From assembly GCA_030378005.1 (NCBI GenBank), contig JAUCGF010000008.1, positions 1 through 35,695 on the forward strand: a DNA stretch of 35,695 bases. The letters run 5' to 3'. The position numbers were made by a program, and so were the translations under genes. The notes under the pieces are model-generated. The model worked only from the letters and a program-made list of their open reading frames with translations. It was not told the DNA's origin and searched no databases. Positions 1 through 7,844 of this stretch are shown piece after piece (position 1 is the stretch's first letter; the number at the start of each line of letters is the position of its first letter). The DNA is from Desulfococcaceae bacterium HSG9. Its GTDB lineage: Bacteria > Desulfobacterota > Desulfobacteria > Desulfobacterales > JAUCGF01.

Positions 1-539
1 GTTTCAAAACTGAGTGCGTTCTTTCAGACAGTCGGTATGCAGGACTGAAAAATCTCAAAACTATCCGGGATTGCGGACAGGCCAGGATGACCCGCCTGAA
101 ACCGAACCGTCTTATAAATCCTGACAGCACCGGTGCCATCCCCTGTCATCGGCTGATATTTCAGAAACCGGAACTGCGGTTTATCTCAAAGGCTACAGGC
201 TTGTCAAAGTATTCGGAATTATCGACAGAAACGGCGGTACCGAATACCAGGCCACTGATGACCTTTATATGGATGAATTCCGGAGCATCCGGATTTCCGA
301 TTTCTAACAGACAATTGAGGAATACCATCGCGGACTGAAACAATTCTGCGGAGTCGAACGCTGCTGATACAGAGCGTCAGTCAAAGGCTCAGAGAAACCA
401 TATAGGTCTGTCTATACGGACCTTTCTGAGATTCGAAATATTCAGTCTGAAAACCGGACATAGCCGGTTCGAAGCAAAGAATCGTATTATCCGGGATGCT
501 GTCAGGGCATATCTGGCAGAGCCTGCCTATGCTTTTTAG
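1..539 (+). pseudogene. Decayed DDE transposase, 5' end outside the window
   Basis: Reading the plus strand in changing frames gives recognisable pieces of a DDE transposase of the IS4 superfamily. The pieces are YAGLKNLKTIRDCG followed by TRLKPNRLINPD near 37-135, KVFGIIDRNGGTEYQATDDL near 200-260, IEEYHRGLKQFCGVERC near 312-365, and a C-terminus ending AYLAEPAYAF with a TAG stop at 537-539. In-frame stops (for example TAA after ISDF near 305 and TGA after VERC) and frame changes break the reading, so no functional enzyme can be made. The 5' part lies before the window. The sequence after the stop, starting near 540, may be the remnant IS end. The exact IS family was not settled by eye. Confidence 0.75.
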
Positions 540-694
540 CCAACTGCGTAACTCCTAGATATATTTAATTTTAAACGAAATCAATTTTCCATCTACTGAT
601 AATAATGATAACTCTTTGCACTAGCGCTACAGGCCGAGTATTCCACATGCCATAGCCTGCATGTTCCAACAAATTGATGTTAATCGAAACACAG

Positions 695-2361
695 AATCAT
701 TTGAGTGTAACCAAAATTAAGCACATGCTTTTTCTTGTATATTGAATGAATTATAATCATCAGCTATAAATTCCTTATCTCTGCCCCGGCTTGTAAAAAA
801 ATCCCAGTAATCATCCCAATCTTTACTTTTGACAACAGACCTTAATCTTAAAACAGACTCCGCCCCCTTAATACCCCACCTCGCTCCTGAAATTTCCATT
901 CTGTCTTTGATAATATGGCTGCAAGCAGATTCAACAACTCCGGTTCCAATTGGATAGCCTTCAGCCGGATACTCATCATATTTCATATACTGTCTGTGAT
1001 TTTTGAAATAAGTTATCACTTTTTTGAATTTTTTCTGATGAGATTTATTCTTCCATTTGCCGTTTTTCATCTCTGCCTCAAGTTCCATAACATAAGAAGA
1101 AATTTTACCTTCCAGTATAAGCTTCAGTTTTTGAAATACATAATTTTCAGCATCCTCGCCGCCTTCTTTGTACATTATGTGGGCAATCAGCCATACATAT
1201 TCCAAAGCATGAATAATATCAAGGATATAAACCTTATTTGGAATATCCTTGAAGACTGTTTTCAACTGATTCCACAGACACAGTGAACCGTCCATGAGGC
1301 AGAGAAGCGGTTTTTCAATAAAACTCTCATTCTTTATTTCTTCATAAATCACTTCCATCACTTCTTTCTTCGGTTTTGCTATGCTTGCAATATATCTGAT
1401 ATTTTGAGCTTTTTCCTGTTTTTTCTCATTTGCTTTTTTCTCAGGATAAACCGGATTGTCAGCAACCTCATCAGCAGTTCGAATATTTGCATTTATATTA
1501 TATTCAGCTCCCACAAGCGCTTCCTTCTTTTTTTGTCTTTTCTCGCCTTTACCCCGCCTTCCTGTAATTTTCACGGCTTCTTTTTTGATCATCGGAACTC
1601 CTTTGCCGTCAAAGCTGACTGCTGTAAAGTCTTTTTTTTCTTCAGGTTCTTCAAGCGTTTTTTCAAGTTCGTAAAATTCTTCATAACTGACTGAACCTTC
1701 ATCGGAAACAGTTTCAGAAGCGGAAACGGAAATTTGTTGACCAAAAAATTTTTTAACAAAATCAACACCTTCTGAATAAGCATCTTTTATATTCAGCTGG
1801 TTAAGCATTTCTGACAAATAATATGAATAACATCGCATCGGCAGGTTCGGTAAAATATCCAAAGGGGCAAAAGTTTTATTGTCTGTATAATACAGATAAC
1901 GGGTCACTTTTATTTTTCCGAAAATTGAAAAACAGGTCTTTTCACTTATTCTGCCACGCCTGGCCCGCCCCTGTGCTGTTTCAACAGTTTTTCCATAATC
2001 GCCCCGGTTATGGTTTGCAAAATACAATTTCAGCAGAAAAAGACCGAGTTCCAATAATTGTTTGAAAATAGAGGATTCCACTTTATGAGCTTCTGCATCC
2101 TTGCTATTAACGACTTCAGACAAAATAAGATTGAATTTCGCTTTGCTTTCATTTATATATTTTTCAATACTTGACACTTGTTCGGTATGATTGTTTTTAT
2201 GGGGCGGATTTATAACTTTCATTCAGTTGTCCTCCTGTGTTTTTAATTTATACGCGGGAAGAACCATATATGAAAAAAGAAAAATTTAACAGTTTAATTT
2301 AAACTGTATGTAATTTCAGATAGTAATTGATGTGTTTCATTTTGGTCACACTCGAATCATT
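695..2361 (-). mobile_element. ISKra4-type insertion sequence with terminal inverted repeats
   Basis: A single transposase gene (717-2222, minus) is bracketed by imperfect 24 bp inverted repeats at 695-718 and 2338-2361. The shared core reads GAGTGT(A/G)ACCAAAAT, and 20 of 24 positions match by hand alignment. The left repeat overlaps the transposase stop codon, so the gene fills almost the whole element of about 1.67 kb. The size and the one-gene layout fit ISKra4-family elements. No target-site duplication could be identified with confidence in the flanks. The element sits next to the older, decayed transposase at the window start. Confidence 0.75.
717..2222 (-). CDS. ISKra4-family transposase
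   Basis: This 501-residue DDE transposase is apparently intact and would catalyse transposition of the surrounding element. The C-terminal third holds the family hallmark YPIGTGVVESACSHIIKDRM followed by ISGARW and the ENxLRLR-like segment ESVLRLR. A plausible first catalytic Asp is in FTAVSFDGKG (near residue 205) and a second in PLLCLMDGSL. The tract between them is lysine and glutamate rich. The ATG is preceded by a strong Shine-Dalgarno (AGGAGG, about 7 bases upstream), which supports the start. No frameshift is visible, unlike the neighbouring transposase remnant, so this copy could still be active or was inserted recently. Confidence 0.88.
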   Translation of the reverse strand: MKVINPPHKNNHTEQVSSIEKYINESKAKFNLILSEVVNSKDAEAHKVESSIFKQLLELGLFLLKLYFANHNRGDYGKTVETAQGRARRGRISEKTCFSIFGKIKVTRYLYYTDNKTFAPLDILPNLPMRCYSYYLSEMLNQLNIKDAYSEGVDFVKKFFGQQISVSASETVSDEGSVSYEEFYELEKTLEEPEEKKDFTAVSFDGKGVPMIKKEAVKITGRRGKGEKRQKKKEALVGAEYNINANIRTADEVADNPVYPEKKANEKKQEKAQNIRYIASIAKPKKEVMEVIYEEIKNESFIEKPLLCLMDGSLCLWNQLKTVFKDIPNKVYILDIIHALEYVWLIAHIMYKEGGEDAENYVFQKLKLILEGKISSYVMELEAEMKNGKWKNKSHQKKFKKVITYFKNHRQYMKYDEYPAEGYPIGTGVVESACSHIIKDRMEISGARWGIKGAESVLRLRSVVKSKDWDDYWDFFTSRGRDKEFIADDYNSFNIQEKACA

Positions 2362-2730
2362 TCGGATTATTTATTGTAAGTTTATAGATAGGCTTATACC
2401 TGGCAGCCCAAAAAGCCGTCTCTTAATCTGAGCCCTATTTCTAATGAATTGAAGCCAATCGTTGTCTGAATTTATATCGAACTCACGTTAAATAGTATTC
2501 TTGGATAACTGACTGGGTTTTCATAGTAAACTGCTAAAATCTGATCGCTAAGTTTGGGATTGAAATTATTAGGCGCGTAATGAAAACAATGATGAAAGTC
2601 TGATTTTTCACGAGAGCATCAATTAGGGCATAATGGGCGAAAACCAGCACGGGTGTGTTTTGGCAGGATTTTATTGAATTTTTTGGCTATGTAAGTGCGT
2701 GAACAAAAATTCTGAGGTACTTCACGCACT

Positions 2731-2761
2731 GCTCGCGGCAGGTTTGCAACCCGCCGTGAGC
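2731..2761. repeat. Hairpin, 9 bp arms
   Basis: GCTCGCGGC at 2731-2739 pairs with GCCGTGAGC at 2753-2761 (8 of 9 positions), with a 13 base loop containing AGGTTTGCAACCC. It has the look of a small palindromic repeat element rather than a terminator, because no T-run follows on either strand. Confidence 0.5.
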
Positions 2762-2799
2762 GATGCTGGGAAACTTGTGGCCAAGTACTTAAAAGATAC

Positions 2800-2845
2800 G
2801 GAGCGTCAGTTCCGCATGTGTTGGGGAATCATTGGATGACGCTCC
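2800..2845 (-). terminator. Stem-loop 11 bases after the binding-protein gene
   Basis: GGAGCGTCA (2800-2808) and TGACGCTCC (2837-2845) form a perfect 9 bp stem, and the inner bases GTTCC/GGAAT can extend the pairing. It lies directly downstream of the stop codon of the minus-strand gene at 2857-4026, which is where a terminator would be expected. The U-run is poor, so it could instead be an mRNA 3' stabiliser or a repeat element. Confidence 0.45.
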
Positions 2846-2856
2846 TTTCCTGAATG

Positions 2857-4026
2857 TCATTCTTCCCAGTCAAGAAAAATATCCAGATGCACTCTTTTGC
2901 CGTTTTCCCAACGAACCATGGAGGGCGTAAACTTACTTTGGTTTTTATAGCCGTTAAAGTTTTTAAAACGTATATGTCCTTCGAGAGCCTTATAATCGGT
3001 TTTTTTCAACGCATCTTTAATTTTAACCGGATCGAGTGATTGCGCTGATTTGATAGCTCTGACAAGTACATGCATGGCATCATAGCCAAAAATGTTCGCG
3101 TAATGCATGGGTTTGTTAAAACTCTTCTTTATTCGATTCGTAAAATCAGGAGGCACTTTGCCCCACAAGGATATCGCATAAGTTCCCTCTACCACATCCT
3201 GACCGGTGCGCATGAGAAGCTCCATTTCGCCCATTTCTTCGGAACCGATAAAAACCGTTCTGTGCATGAGTCCCATGAGTTTAGCCTGGGTTAGCAGCGA
3301 TGCGCCCTCGGATGCCGTGCCGACATAAAAAACGATGTCGGGTTTAGCGTCCCCAATCCGTTCCAACTGCTCGCGGAAACTTGTGCTTCCTCGCTCGAAT
3401 TTTTCCACGGCCACGGTTCTCACATCTCGCCACTCCAATTCATTGACAGCGGTTTCAGTAAACAGATCTCCGTAACCGTCATTGATGACCAAAAATGCGG
3501 CAGTTCGTGCATCAAATGCCTTAAAAATCTTGGGCATGACTGCGGGGATCATCATTTTAACGGTAGGCCGCATACGGAAATAAAATTCGTGCCCCGGGTT
3601 GGTAACGCTGTCCAGAGCGCATTCAATTGTGATTCCCGGTATCCGGTATTTGTCACACAAGGGCGCGATGGCGCTGCAAACCGTGCTACAGTGATCGCCG
3701 AGAATCGCCACTACTTTATCTTCTGAAATCATCTTTGCGACATTCTCAGCCCCCTCATCCGGTGTACACACACTGTCATATTTGGCAATTCCGATTTTAT
3801 ATTGTTTCCCTTCGATAGAGATACCCTCTTTATTGATATCTTCAAGAGCCATGAGAATACCACGCCAGCCATTATTGCCGTACTCGGCGGCCGCACCGGT
3901 AAAAGGCGCCGTGTATCCGATTTTAATGACGTCTGTTTCTCCGGCGATCAACGGAAATATCGGTAAAATCGAAAAAATCAACACTGATGATAACAGGGTA
4001 AATGCCAATTTTTTAAAATTTTTCAT
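2857..4026 (-). CDS. Branched-chain amino acid-type ABC transporter substrate-binding protein
   Basis: This is a 389-residue periplasmic binding protein of the LivK/HAAT type (Peripla_BP_6 fold). Residues 1-28 form a signal peptide with a KK start and hydrophobic core. The mature protein begins with the family pattern IKIGYTAPFTGAAAEYG, followed by VAILGDHCSTVCSAIAPL, the usual first ligand-binding lobe, and DIVFYVGTASEGASLL in the second lobe. Length is normal for the family. No LivH/LivM permease or LivF/LivG ATPase lies nearby, so it is an orphan that may use a distant permease or act as a receptor. The ligand cannot be read from the sequence. The ATG has a G-rich Shine-Dalgarno (AAGGGGG) about 8 bases upstream. 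Confidence 0.85.
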   Translation of the reverse strand: MKNFKKLAFTLLSSVLIFSILPIFPLIAGETDVIKIGYTAPFTGAAAEYGNNGWRGILMALEDINKEGISIEGKQYKIGIAKYDSVCTPDEGAENVAKMISEDKVVAILGDHCSTVCSAIAPLCDKYRIPGITIECALDSVTNPGHEFYFRMRPTVKMMIPAVMPKIFKAFDARTAAFLVINDGYGDLFTETAVNELEWRDVRTVAVEKFERGSTSFREQLERIGDAKPDIVFYVGTASEGASLLTQAKLMGLMHRTVFIGSEEMGEMELLMRTGQDVVEGTYAISLWGKVPPDFTNRIKKSFNKPMHYANIFGYDAMHVLVRAIKSAQSLDPVKIKDALKKTDYKALEGHIRFKNFNGYKNQSKFTPSMVRWENGKRVHLDIFLDWEE

Positions 4027-4051
4027 CTTTCAAATCCCCCTTTTTAATGAT

Positions 4052-4114
4052 GAACCACTAATGAACACGAATAGACATGAATGATTTATTTTTATTAGTG
4101 TTAATTGGTGGTTC
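4052..4114. repeat. Inverted repeat between uspA and the binding-protein gene
   Basis: Arms of 17 bases at 4052-4068 (GAACCACTAATGAACAC) and 4098-4114 match at 15 of 17 positions when one is reverse complemented, with a 29 base AT-rich loop. It sits between two minus-strand genes and could serve as a terminator for uspA or be a dispersed palindromic element. Confidence 0.5.
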
Positions 4115-4137
4115 GCACTTTTTTACCAAGCCGGACA

Positions 4138-4602
4138 TCAGCGTTTGACAAGCAGCACAGGTGCTACCGATCTGCGCATAACTTTCTCTGAAACCGTTCC
4201 GATACGGGCTTTAACAAAGTTGTTGCGCCCGTGTGAACCCATGACAATAGCGGAAACAGCTTCTTCTTTTTCAACTTTCAGGATTTCCCTGAACGGATAG
4301 CCCTTTTCGATTCTGATTTTGACTTCATAACCGACGGCTTCCAGTTCGGCTGCAATGGGCGCCATCTTATTTTTGCGTTCTTGCACAAGTCTCAATTCCG
4401 CTTCCTCCCTGTCCTCATGATATCGTCCATCCTGAAAATACGCGGCCTTGTGGATGGTTTCGAGAGTATCCAGAACTCGCTGGTGGATGACGTTCAGAAG
4501 AACAATTTTTGCGGCGCCGGCGTTGCGCAGTTCTTTAAGATAGTCTATGCTTTTGCCGGCATTATCTGAAAAATCGGTTGGGTATAGTATGGTTTTAAAC
4601 AC
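4138..4602 (-). CDS. Universal stress protein, UspA family
   Basis: This 154-residue single-domain Usp starts with the family pattern FKTILYPTDFSDNA. It carries the ATP-binding signature G-x2-G-x9-G-(S/T) in the segment GSHGRNNFVKARIGTVSEKV near residues 122-141, and ends in APVLLVKR as usual. It is therefore predicted to be an ATP-binding cytosolic dimer. The start is GTG at 4600-4602, chosen because AAGGAGA lies about 6 bases upstream. It follows the TRAP permease genes on the same strand. Usp proteins are known partners of TRAP transporters (TeaD with TeaABC in Halomonas), so a role in tuning the transporter is a reasonable inference. Confidence 0.9.
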   Translation of the reverse strand: MFKTILYPTDFSDNAGKSIDYLKELRNAGAAKIVLLNVIHQRVLDTLETIHKAAYFQDGRYHEDREEAELRLVQERKNKMAPIAAELEAVGYEVKIRIEKGYPFREILKVEKEEAVSAIVMGSHGRNNFVKARIGTVSEKVMRRSVAPVLLVKR

Positions 4603-4629
4603 CGGAATCTCCTTTGCTTAAAAATGTAG

Positions 4630-4648
4630 CGCGGGAAGTTGTCCCGCG
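4630..4648. repeat. Short GC-rich hairpin upstream of uspA
   Basis: CGCGGGA (4630-4636) and TCCCGCG (4642-4648) form a perfect 7 bp stem with a 5 base loop. It lies between the end of dctM and the uspA start, just after the larger stem-loop, and may contribute to transcript processing there. Confidence 0.45.
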
Positions 4649-4658
4649 AAGGCTCCCC

Positions 4659-4692
4659 CGGCTATCAACCTAAAATCGTTGGTTGATAACCG
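4659..4692 (-). terminator. Stem-loop after the TRAP permease operon
   Basis: CGGCTATCAACC (4659-4670) pairs with GGTTGATAACCG (4681-4692). The single non-Watson-Crick position becomes a G-U pair only on the minus-strand transcript, so the hairpin is best on the strand of dctM. It begins about 38 bases after the dctM stop codon. No U-run follows, so it could be an attenuator or RNA stabiliser that separates dctM from uspA rather than a classical intrinsic terminator. Confidence 0.5.
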
Positions 4693-4729
4693 GAGGAAAA
4701 GATAATTTGTGCGAATCGGCGTACTAGTG

Positions 4730-6010
4730 TCACGTTCCGAAAAACAGATTCGGTAGAAATGTCACCAGAGACGGAATCAGGCACATCAATATTACCACGA
4801 CAATCAGGATCATCACAAACCATATAATCTCTTTGCTGTAGGTCAGTGCATCCACATCGGCCAGGTGGCAGGTAATATAAAATCCCATGCCAACCGGAGG
4901 CGTAATCATGGCTAATTGAAGAGTCAGAACCATCACCACCCCGAAGTGAACCGGGTTGATTCCGAGCTTGAGAACCACCGGAAGCAACAAAGGCCCCATA
5001 ATCACCAGCAGCGACAGATCCTCCATAATCATGCCCAATAGAATGAGAACACCGACAATGATAAACATGGTTGCTGTCGGACTGTCGGTTATGGACATGA
5101 CCAGCTTCATCAAGCCCTGGGGAATTTGAGCCCGAGAGGCCAGAGTTCCCAAGGCCGCAGCGGCGGACATAACAAAGAGCAACGCGCCCGTAGCTGTGCC
5201 TACATTGATAAAGATGCGGAATAATCTTTTGATGCCAAAGGCCCGATAAAAGACCATTGCCAAAATCATGGCGTAGATACAAGCGACTGCGGCGGCTTCA
5301 GTGGGAGTGAAAACACCGGAGAGAATACCGCCTACCAAAATAAGCGGTGTCAGAAGAGCCGGACCGGTGGCTGTCAACTGTTTCCAGATATCCTTCATGG
5401 TCGCCTTTTGCGCTTTTGGATAGCCTCTCTTTTTAGAAAGAAAATAAACCACAAACATAAGGCCGATTCCCATCATAAAACCGGGGATAATACCGCCCAC
5501 CAGCATTCGGCCAACCGAGGTGTTGGTCACCACAGCACCCACCACCATACAGATACTCGGTGGTATGATAGGGCCGATAATTGCCGAAGATGCGGTCACC
5601 GCAGCACTGAAGGCCGGGTCATAGCCTTCATCCTTCATAGCTTTGATTTCCACTTTTCCCAAACCGGATGTGTCGGCCAGTCCGGAACCGGACATACCTG
5701 CGAAAATGATACTGGCCATAATATTGACATGCCCCAAGCCTCCGGGGATATGCCCCACAAGGGATTTGGCAAAGGAAAAAATCCGGTCAGTTATTTTAGC
5801 TTCGTTCATCAGTTCGGCCGCCAGCATGAAAAAAGGGACCGCTAAAAGAACGTAAGAGTCTGACGCGGATATCACTCGTGAGGAAAAAGCAAGTAATTCA
5901 CGGGATTGATCGGAGAAGAGAAGATAATAGATGGTGCTGGATAATATGCCAAAAGCGATTGGCATACCAAAAAAGAAGAAGATAAACATGGCGGCAAAAA
6001 TATAAATCAT
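4730..6010 (-). CDS. dctM: TRAP transporter large permease subunit DctM
   Basis: A 426-residue integral membrane protein with about 12-13 hydrophobic segments and the normal length of DctM. It forms the ion-coupled channel of a tripartite ATP-independent periplasmic transporter in the inner membrane. Family motifs include GMPIAFGIL near the N-terminus, ASIIFAGMSGSGLADTSGLG around residues 99-118, ASSAIIGPIIPPS at about 140-152, GVFTPTEAAAVA near 232, and the C-terminal MITPPVGMGFYI. Its start overlaps the dctQ stop by four bases (ATGA), which shows tight translational coupling. The substrate is not determined by this subunit. Confidence 0.95.
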   Translation of the reverse strand: MIYIFAAMFIFFFFGMPIAFGILSSTIYYLLFSDQSRELLAFSSRVISASDSYVLLAVPFFMLAAELMNEAKITDRIFSFAKSLVGHIPGGLGHVNIMASIIFAGMSGSGLADTSGLGKVEIKAMKDEGYDPAFSAAVTASSAIIGPIIPPSICMVVGAVVTNTSVGRMLVGGIIPGFMMGIGLMFVVYFLSKKRGYPKAQKATMKDIWKQLTATGPALLTPLILVGGILSGVFTPTEAAAVACIYAMILAMVFYRAFGIKRLFRIFINVGTATGALLFVMSAAAALGTLASRAQIPQGLMKLVMSITDSPTATMFIIVGVLILLGMIMEDLSLLVIMGPLLLPVVLKLGINPVHFGVVMVLTLQLAMITPPVGMGFYITCHLADVDALTYSKEIIWFVMILIVVVILMCLIPSLVTFLPNLFFGT

Positions 6011-6510
6011 GAGGTCACCTCCGTTTCCTTCTCAAAGATATGTTTAAATGTCTCTGCAATCATATAAATGGACATGATAGCTCCGTTAATGGGAAGCGCC
6101 GCCCAGGGGTAGTACATGGGAATACCCGTCATAGGGGCGGCTCGGTACCCGGCCAGCAGCGTCACTTTCCCGCTGTAATAGGTCAAGAGGATCATGCTGA
6201 CCGCAGCAATTGCGGAGATGCACACCTTGATAATTTGACTCGTAGATTTATTGACAAACCGATGGATGGTAAACCCCATGGTGAGGTGGGTGACGAGCCG
6301 GGTGACGATGCAAGCCCCGGTAAAAGTCATCCATATCAGGAGGAATCGGCACGCTTCCGATGCCCAATGGGTCGGGTCATTAAACAGATACCGCCTAAGC
6401 ACCTCCTGAAATGTAATACATACCAATGTCAGAAACAAAATACCCATCAAGTATTCCATGAAGGTGTTAATGGCATCCAGTATTTTATCTGAAACTTGAA
6501 CGATGTTCAT
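6007..6510 (-). CDS. dctQ: TRAP transporter small permease subunit DctQ
   Basis: A 167-residue membrane protein with four predicted transmembrane helices, normal for DctQ, which partners with DctM. It contains the conserved TFQEVLRRYLFNDPTHWASE region, where the R-R-Y/F segment and the W-x-E-E/A turn are typical, followed by RFLLIWMTFTGA. A TTG start four codons upstream (6522) is open in frame, but its codons overlap a GGAGG Shine-Dalgarno that is well placed for the ATG at 6508-6510, so the ATG is preferred. It lies between dctP upstream and dctM downstream in one operon. Confidence 0.92.
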   Translation of the reverse strand: MNIVQVSDKILDAINTFMEYLMGILFLTLVCITFQEVLRRYLFNDPTHWASEACRFLLIWMTFTGACIVTRLVTHLTMGFTIHRFVNKSTSQIIKVCISAIAAVSMILLTYYSGKVTLLAGYRAAPMTGIPMYYPWAALPINGAIMSIYMIAETFKHIFEKETEVTS

Positions 6511-6537
6511 CTGGGCCTCCAATTTTTTGAAAATTTG

Positions 6538-6571
6538 GAATTCGGAATTCCGAATTCAGAGTTCCGAATTC
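6538..6571. repeat. Cluster of overlapping GAATTC palindromes
   Basis: A perfect 20 bp palindrome (GAATTCGGAATTCCGAATTC, 6538-6557) is followed by another TTCCGAATTCAGA unit. This puts three GAATTC and one GGAATTCC core within 34 bases. It lies in the dctP-dctQ gap. It may be a small tandem-palindromic repeat; no function is known to me. Confidence 0.55.
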
Positions 6572-6587
6572 AGATCGCTCAATTTAG

Positions 6588-6620
6588 TTTCCTGCCAGAA
6601 CCATAAAGTCTGGCAGGAAA
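6588..6620 (-). terminator. Perfect 12 bp stem-loop between dctP and dctQ
   Basis: TTTCCTGCCAGA (6588-6599) and TCTGGCAGGAAA (6609-6620) are exact reverse complements with a 9 base loop. It lies about 40 bases after the dctP stop on the minus strand. Such intercistronic hairpins often leave the binding-protein gene more highly expressed than the permease genes, by partial termination or by protecting the upstream mRNA from 3' exonucleases. No long U-run follows, which favours a leaky or protective role. Confidence 0.6.
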
Positions 6621-6659
6621 CACTTGTTTCATAAGCTGCCTGAAACGGCCGGCTTTGGG

Positions 6660-7646
6660 TTAGAATTCTTTTTTCATAATTTTCTTGTAAACGTCAATGG
6701 CTTCCTTGTTACCTTTAAGAATGGTGTCAATATTGTCCTGAATCGCTTTTTTGAAACCAGAGGTGTCAGTTTGGATAAACTCTTTCCCCTTTTTCTTTAA
6801 TTCAGCGGTAACTTTGTCCAACCGTTTTTTGACCTCGACAGCCCCTTTTTCACTGGCGACTTTGACGGCCTTTGTAAAAACCACTTTTTCCTTATCCGAC
6901 AGTCTGTCCCAAAAAGCCACGCTGGTGTTGTAGGAGATCATGTTATAGATGTTGTTGGTCATATTCACATATTTGATAGCTTCATGAAATTTTTCGTCGT
7001 ACATATCAAGTATGGGGTTGTCAATTGCGGTGATCACACCGGTTTGAAGGCTGGTGTAGATTTCGCCCCAATCCATGGAAGTCGGTTTTGCGCCGTAAGA
7101 TTTCCAGCACTGAACCAGAGGTGCCATCTGAGCCACACGGTTGACCAGGCCTTTGGCATCTTCAACTTTATTGAGCGGTTTGTTGCTGAAGTGGTTGTAA
7201 ACACTGCCGGCGCGCATGTTGCCAATATTGGTGATGCCGTTTTTCTTGATCATCTTTTCGTTCATCTTCGCAAACGTGGGGGAGTTCATAAATTTTTCAT
7301 ACTCATCCACAGAATCAAATTTGTAGTGAACGGCAAACACCTGATACTCGGGCACCATGTCGGCCAGTATATTGATAAACTCTGTGTAAATGTCCACAGT
7401 GCCTAATGTCATGCCCTGAATCATAGCCAGGCTGCCTCCCAATTGGCCTGCCGGATAAACTTCGATCTCCCAGTCTGGAAGCTCTTTTTCCACAGCTTCT
7501 TTAAATGCCAATGCGCCGAACTGAAAAATGGATGCTGGTGAGTTCACATGCCCCAGTTTACAGATTTTTTTTCCGGCAAAACCCGGAGCGCTCACACCCA
7601 TAGCCATTATCAAACTCAAACATACAATCAATAAAACTTTTTTCAT
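6660..7646 (-). CDS. dctP: TRAP transporter substrate-binding protein DctP
   Basis: This 328-residue periplasmic solute receptor delivers its ligand to DctQM. Residues 1-24 form a signal peptide ending in PGFA. Family features include LGHVNSPASIFQFGALAFKE near 31-50, YPAGQLGGSLAMIQGMTLGT near 64-83, the R170 position in AKGLVNRVAQM (typical of the carboxylate-binding arginine region), and EIYTSLQTGVITAIDNP at 195-211. The usual ligands of DctP proteins are organic acids, but the exact one is not readable here. A GAGGAG Shine-Dalgarno precedes the ATG. The gene is first in the dctPQM operon and follows mmsA on the same strand. Confidence 0.95.
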   Translation of the reverse strand: MKKVLLIVCLSLIMAMGVSAPGFAGKKICKLGHVNSPASIFQFGALAFKEAVEKELPDWEIEVYPAGQLGGSLAMIQGMTLGTVDIYTEFINILADMVPEYQVFAVHYKFDSVDEYEKFMNSPTFAKMNEKMIKKNGITNIGNMRAGSVYNHFSNKPLNKVEDAKGLVNRVAQMAPLVQCWKSYGAKPTSMDWGEIYTSLQTGVITAIDNPILDMYDEKFHEAIKYVNMTNNIYNMISYNTSVAFWDRLSDKEKVVFTKAVKVASEKGAVEVKKRLDKVTAELKKKGKEFIQTDTSGFKKAIQDNIDTILKGNKEAIDVYKKIMKKEF

Positions 7647-7704
7647 TGTTTCTCCTCATTTCTTTTAGTTTAAAATTAAATTGTGATAAACGGGTTGAAC
7701 AGAT

Positions 7705-7769
7705 AAAAATCGGGTTTTTTGGCTATTGCAATTCCCGCAGTTTTTCCTCAGTTTAAAAACCCGATTTTT
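7705..7769 (-). terminator. Inverted repeat after the dehydrogenase gene
   Basis: AAAAATCGGGTTTTT (7705-7719) and AAAAACCCGATTTTT (7755-7769) are exact reverse complements (15 bp). On the minus-strand transcript of the dehydrogenase the stem ends in a U5 tract. The 35 base loop is long, but placement between mmsA and dctP fits an intrinsic terminator. Confidence 0.55.
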
Positions 7770-7844
7770 TGAAAAACAACAGGTTGAACATTGTTTAATT
7801 CCTGAATCACCCCCTTTCAAAACCGTAGCAATCGGACAGGTCAT

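Larger units (their letters stand above)
2362..2856. other. Intergenic stretch without a recognisable gene
   Basis: About 500 bases between the ISKra4 end and the binding-protein gene. No open frame with coding character was seen. It holds two compact inverted repeats (listed separately) close to the 3' end of the binding-protein gene. The rest is AT-rich and unassigned. Confidence 0.5.

Noticed and set aside
4665..5282. 205-codon minus-strand frame inside dctM
   Set aside because: It is an out-of-frame shadow of dctM, which has full family conservation and a coupled start.
6511..6522. TTG start for dctQ
   Set aside because: The codons contain the GGAGG ribosome site of the ATG at 6510.
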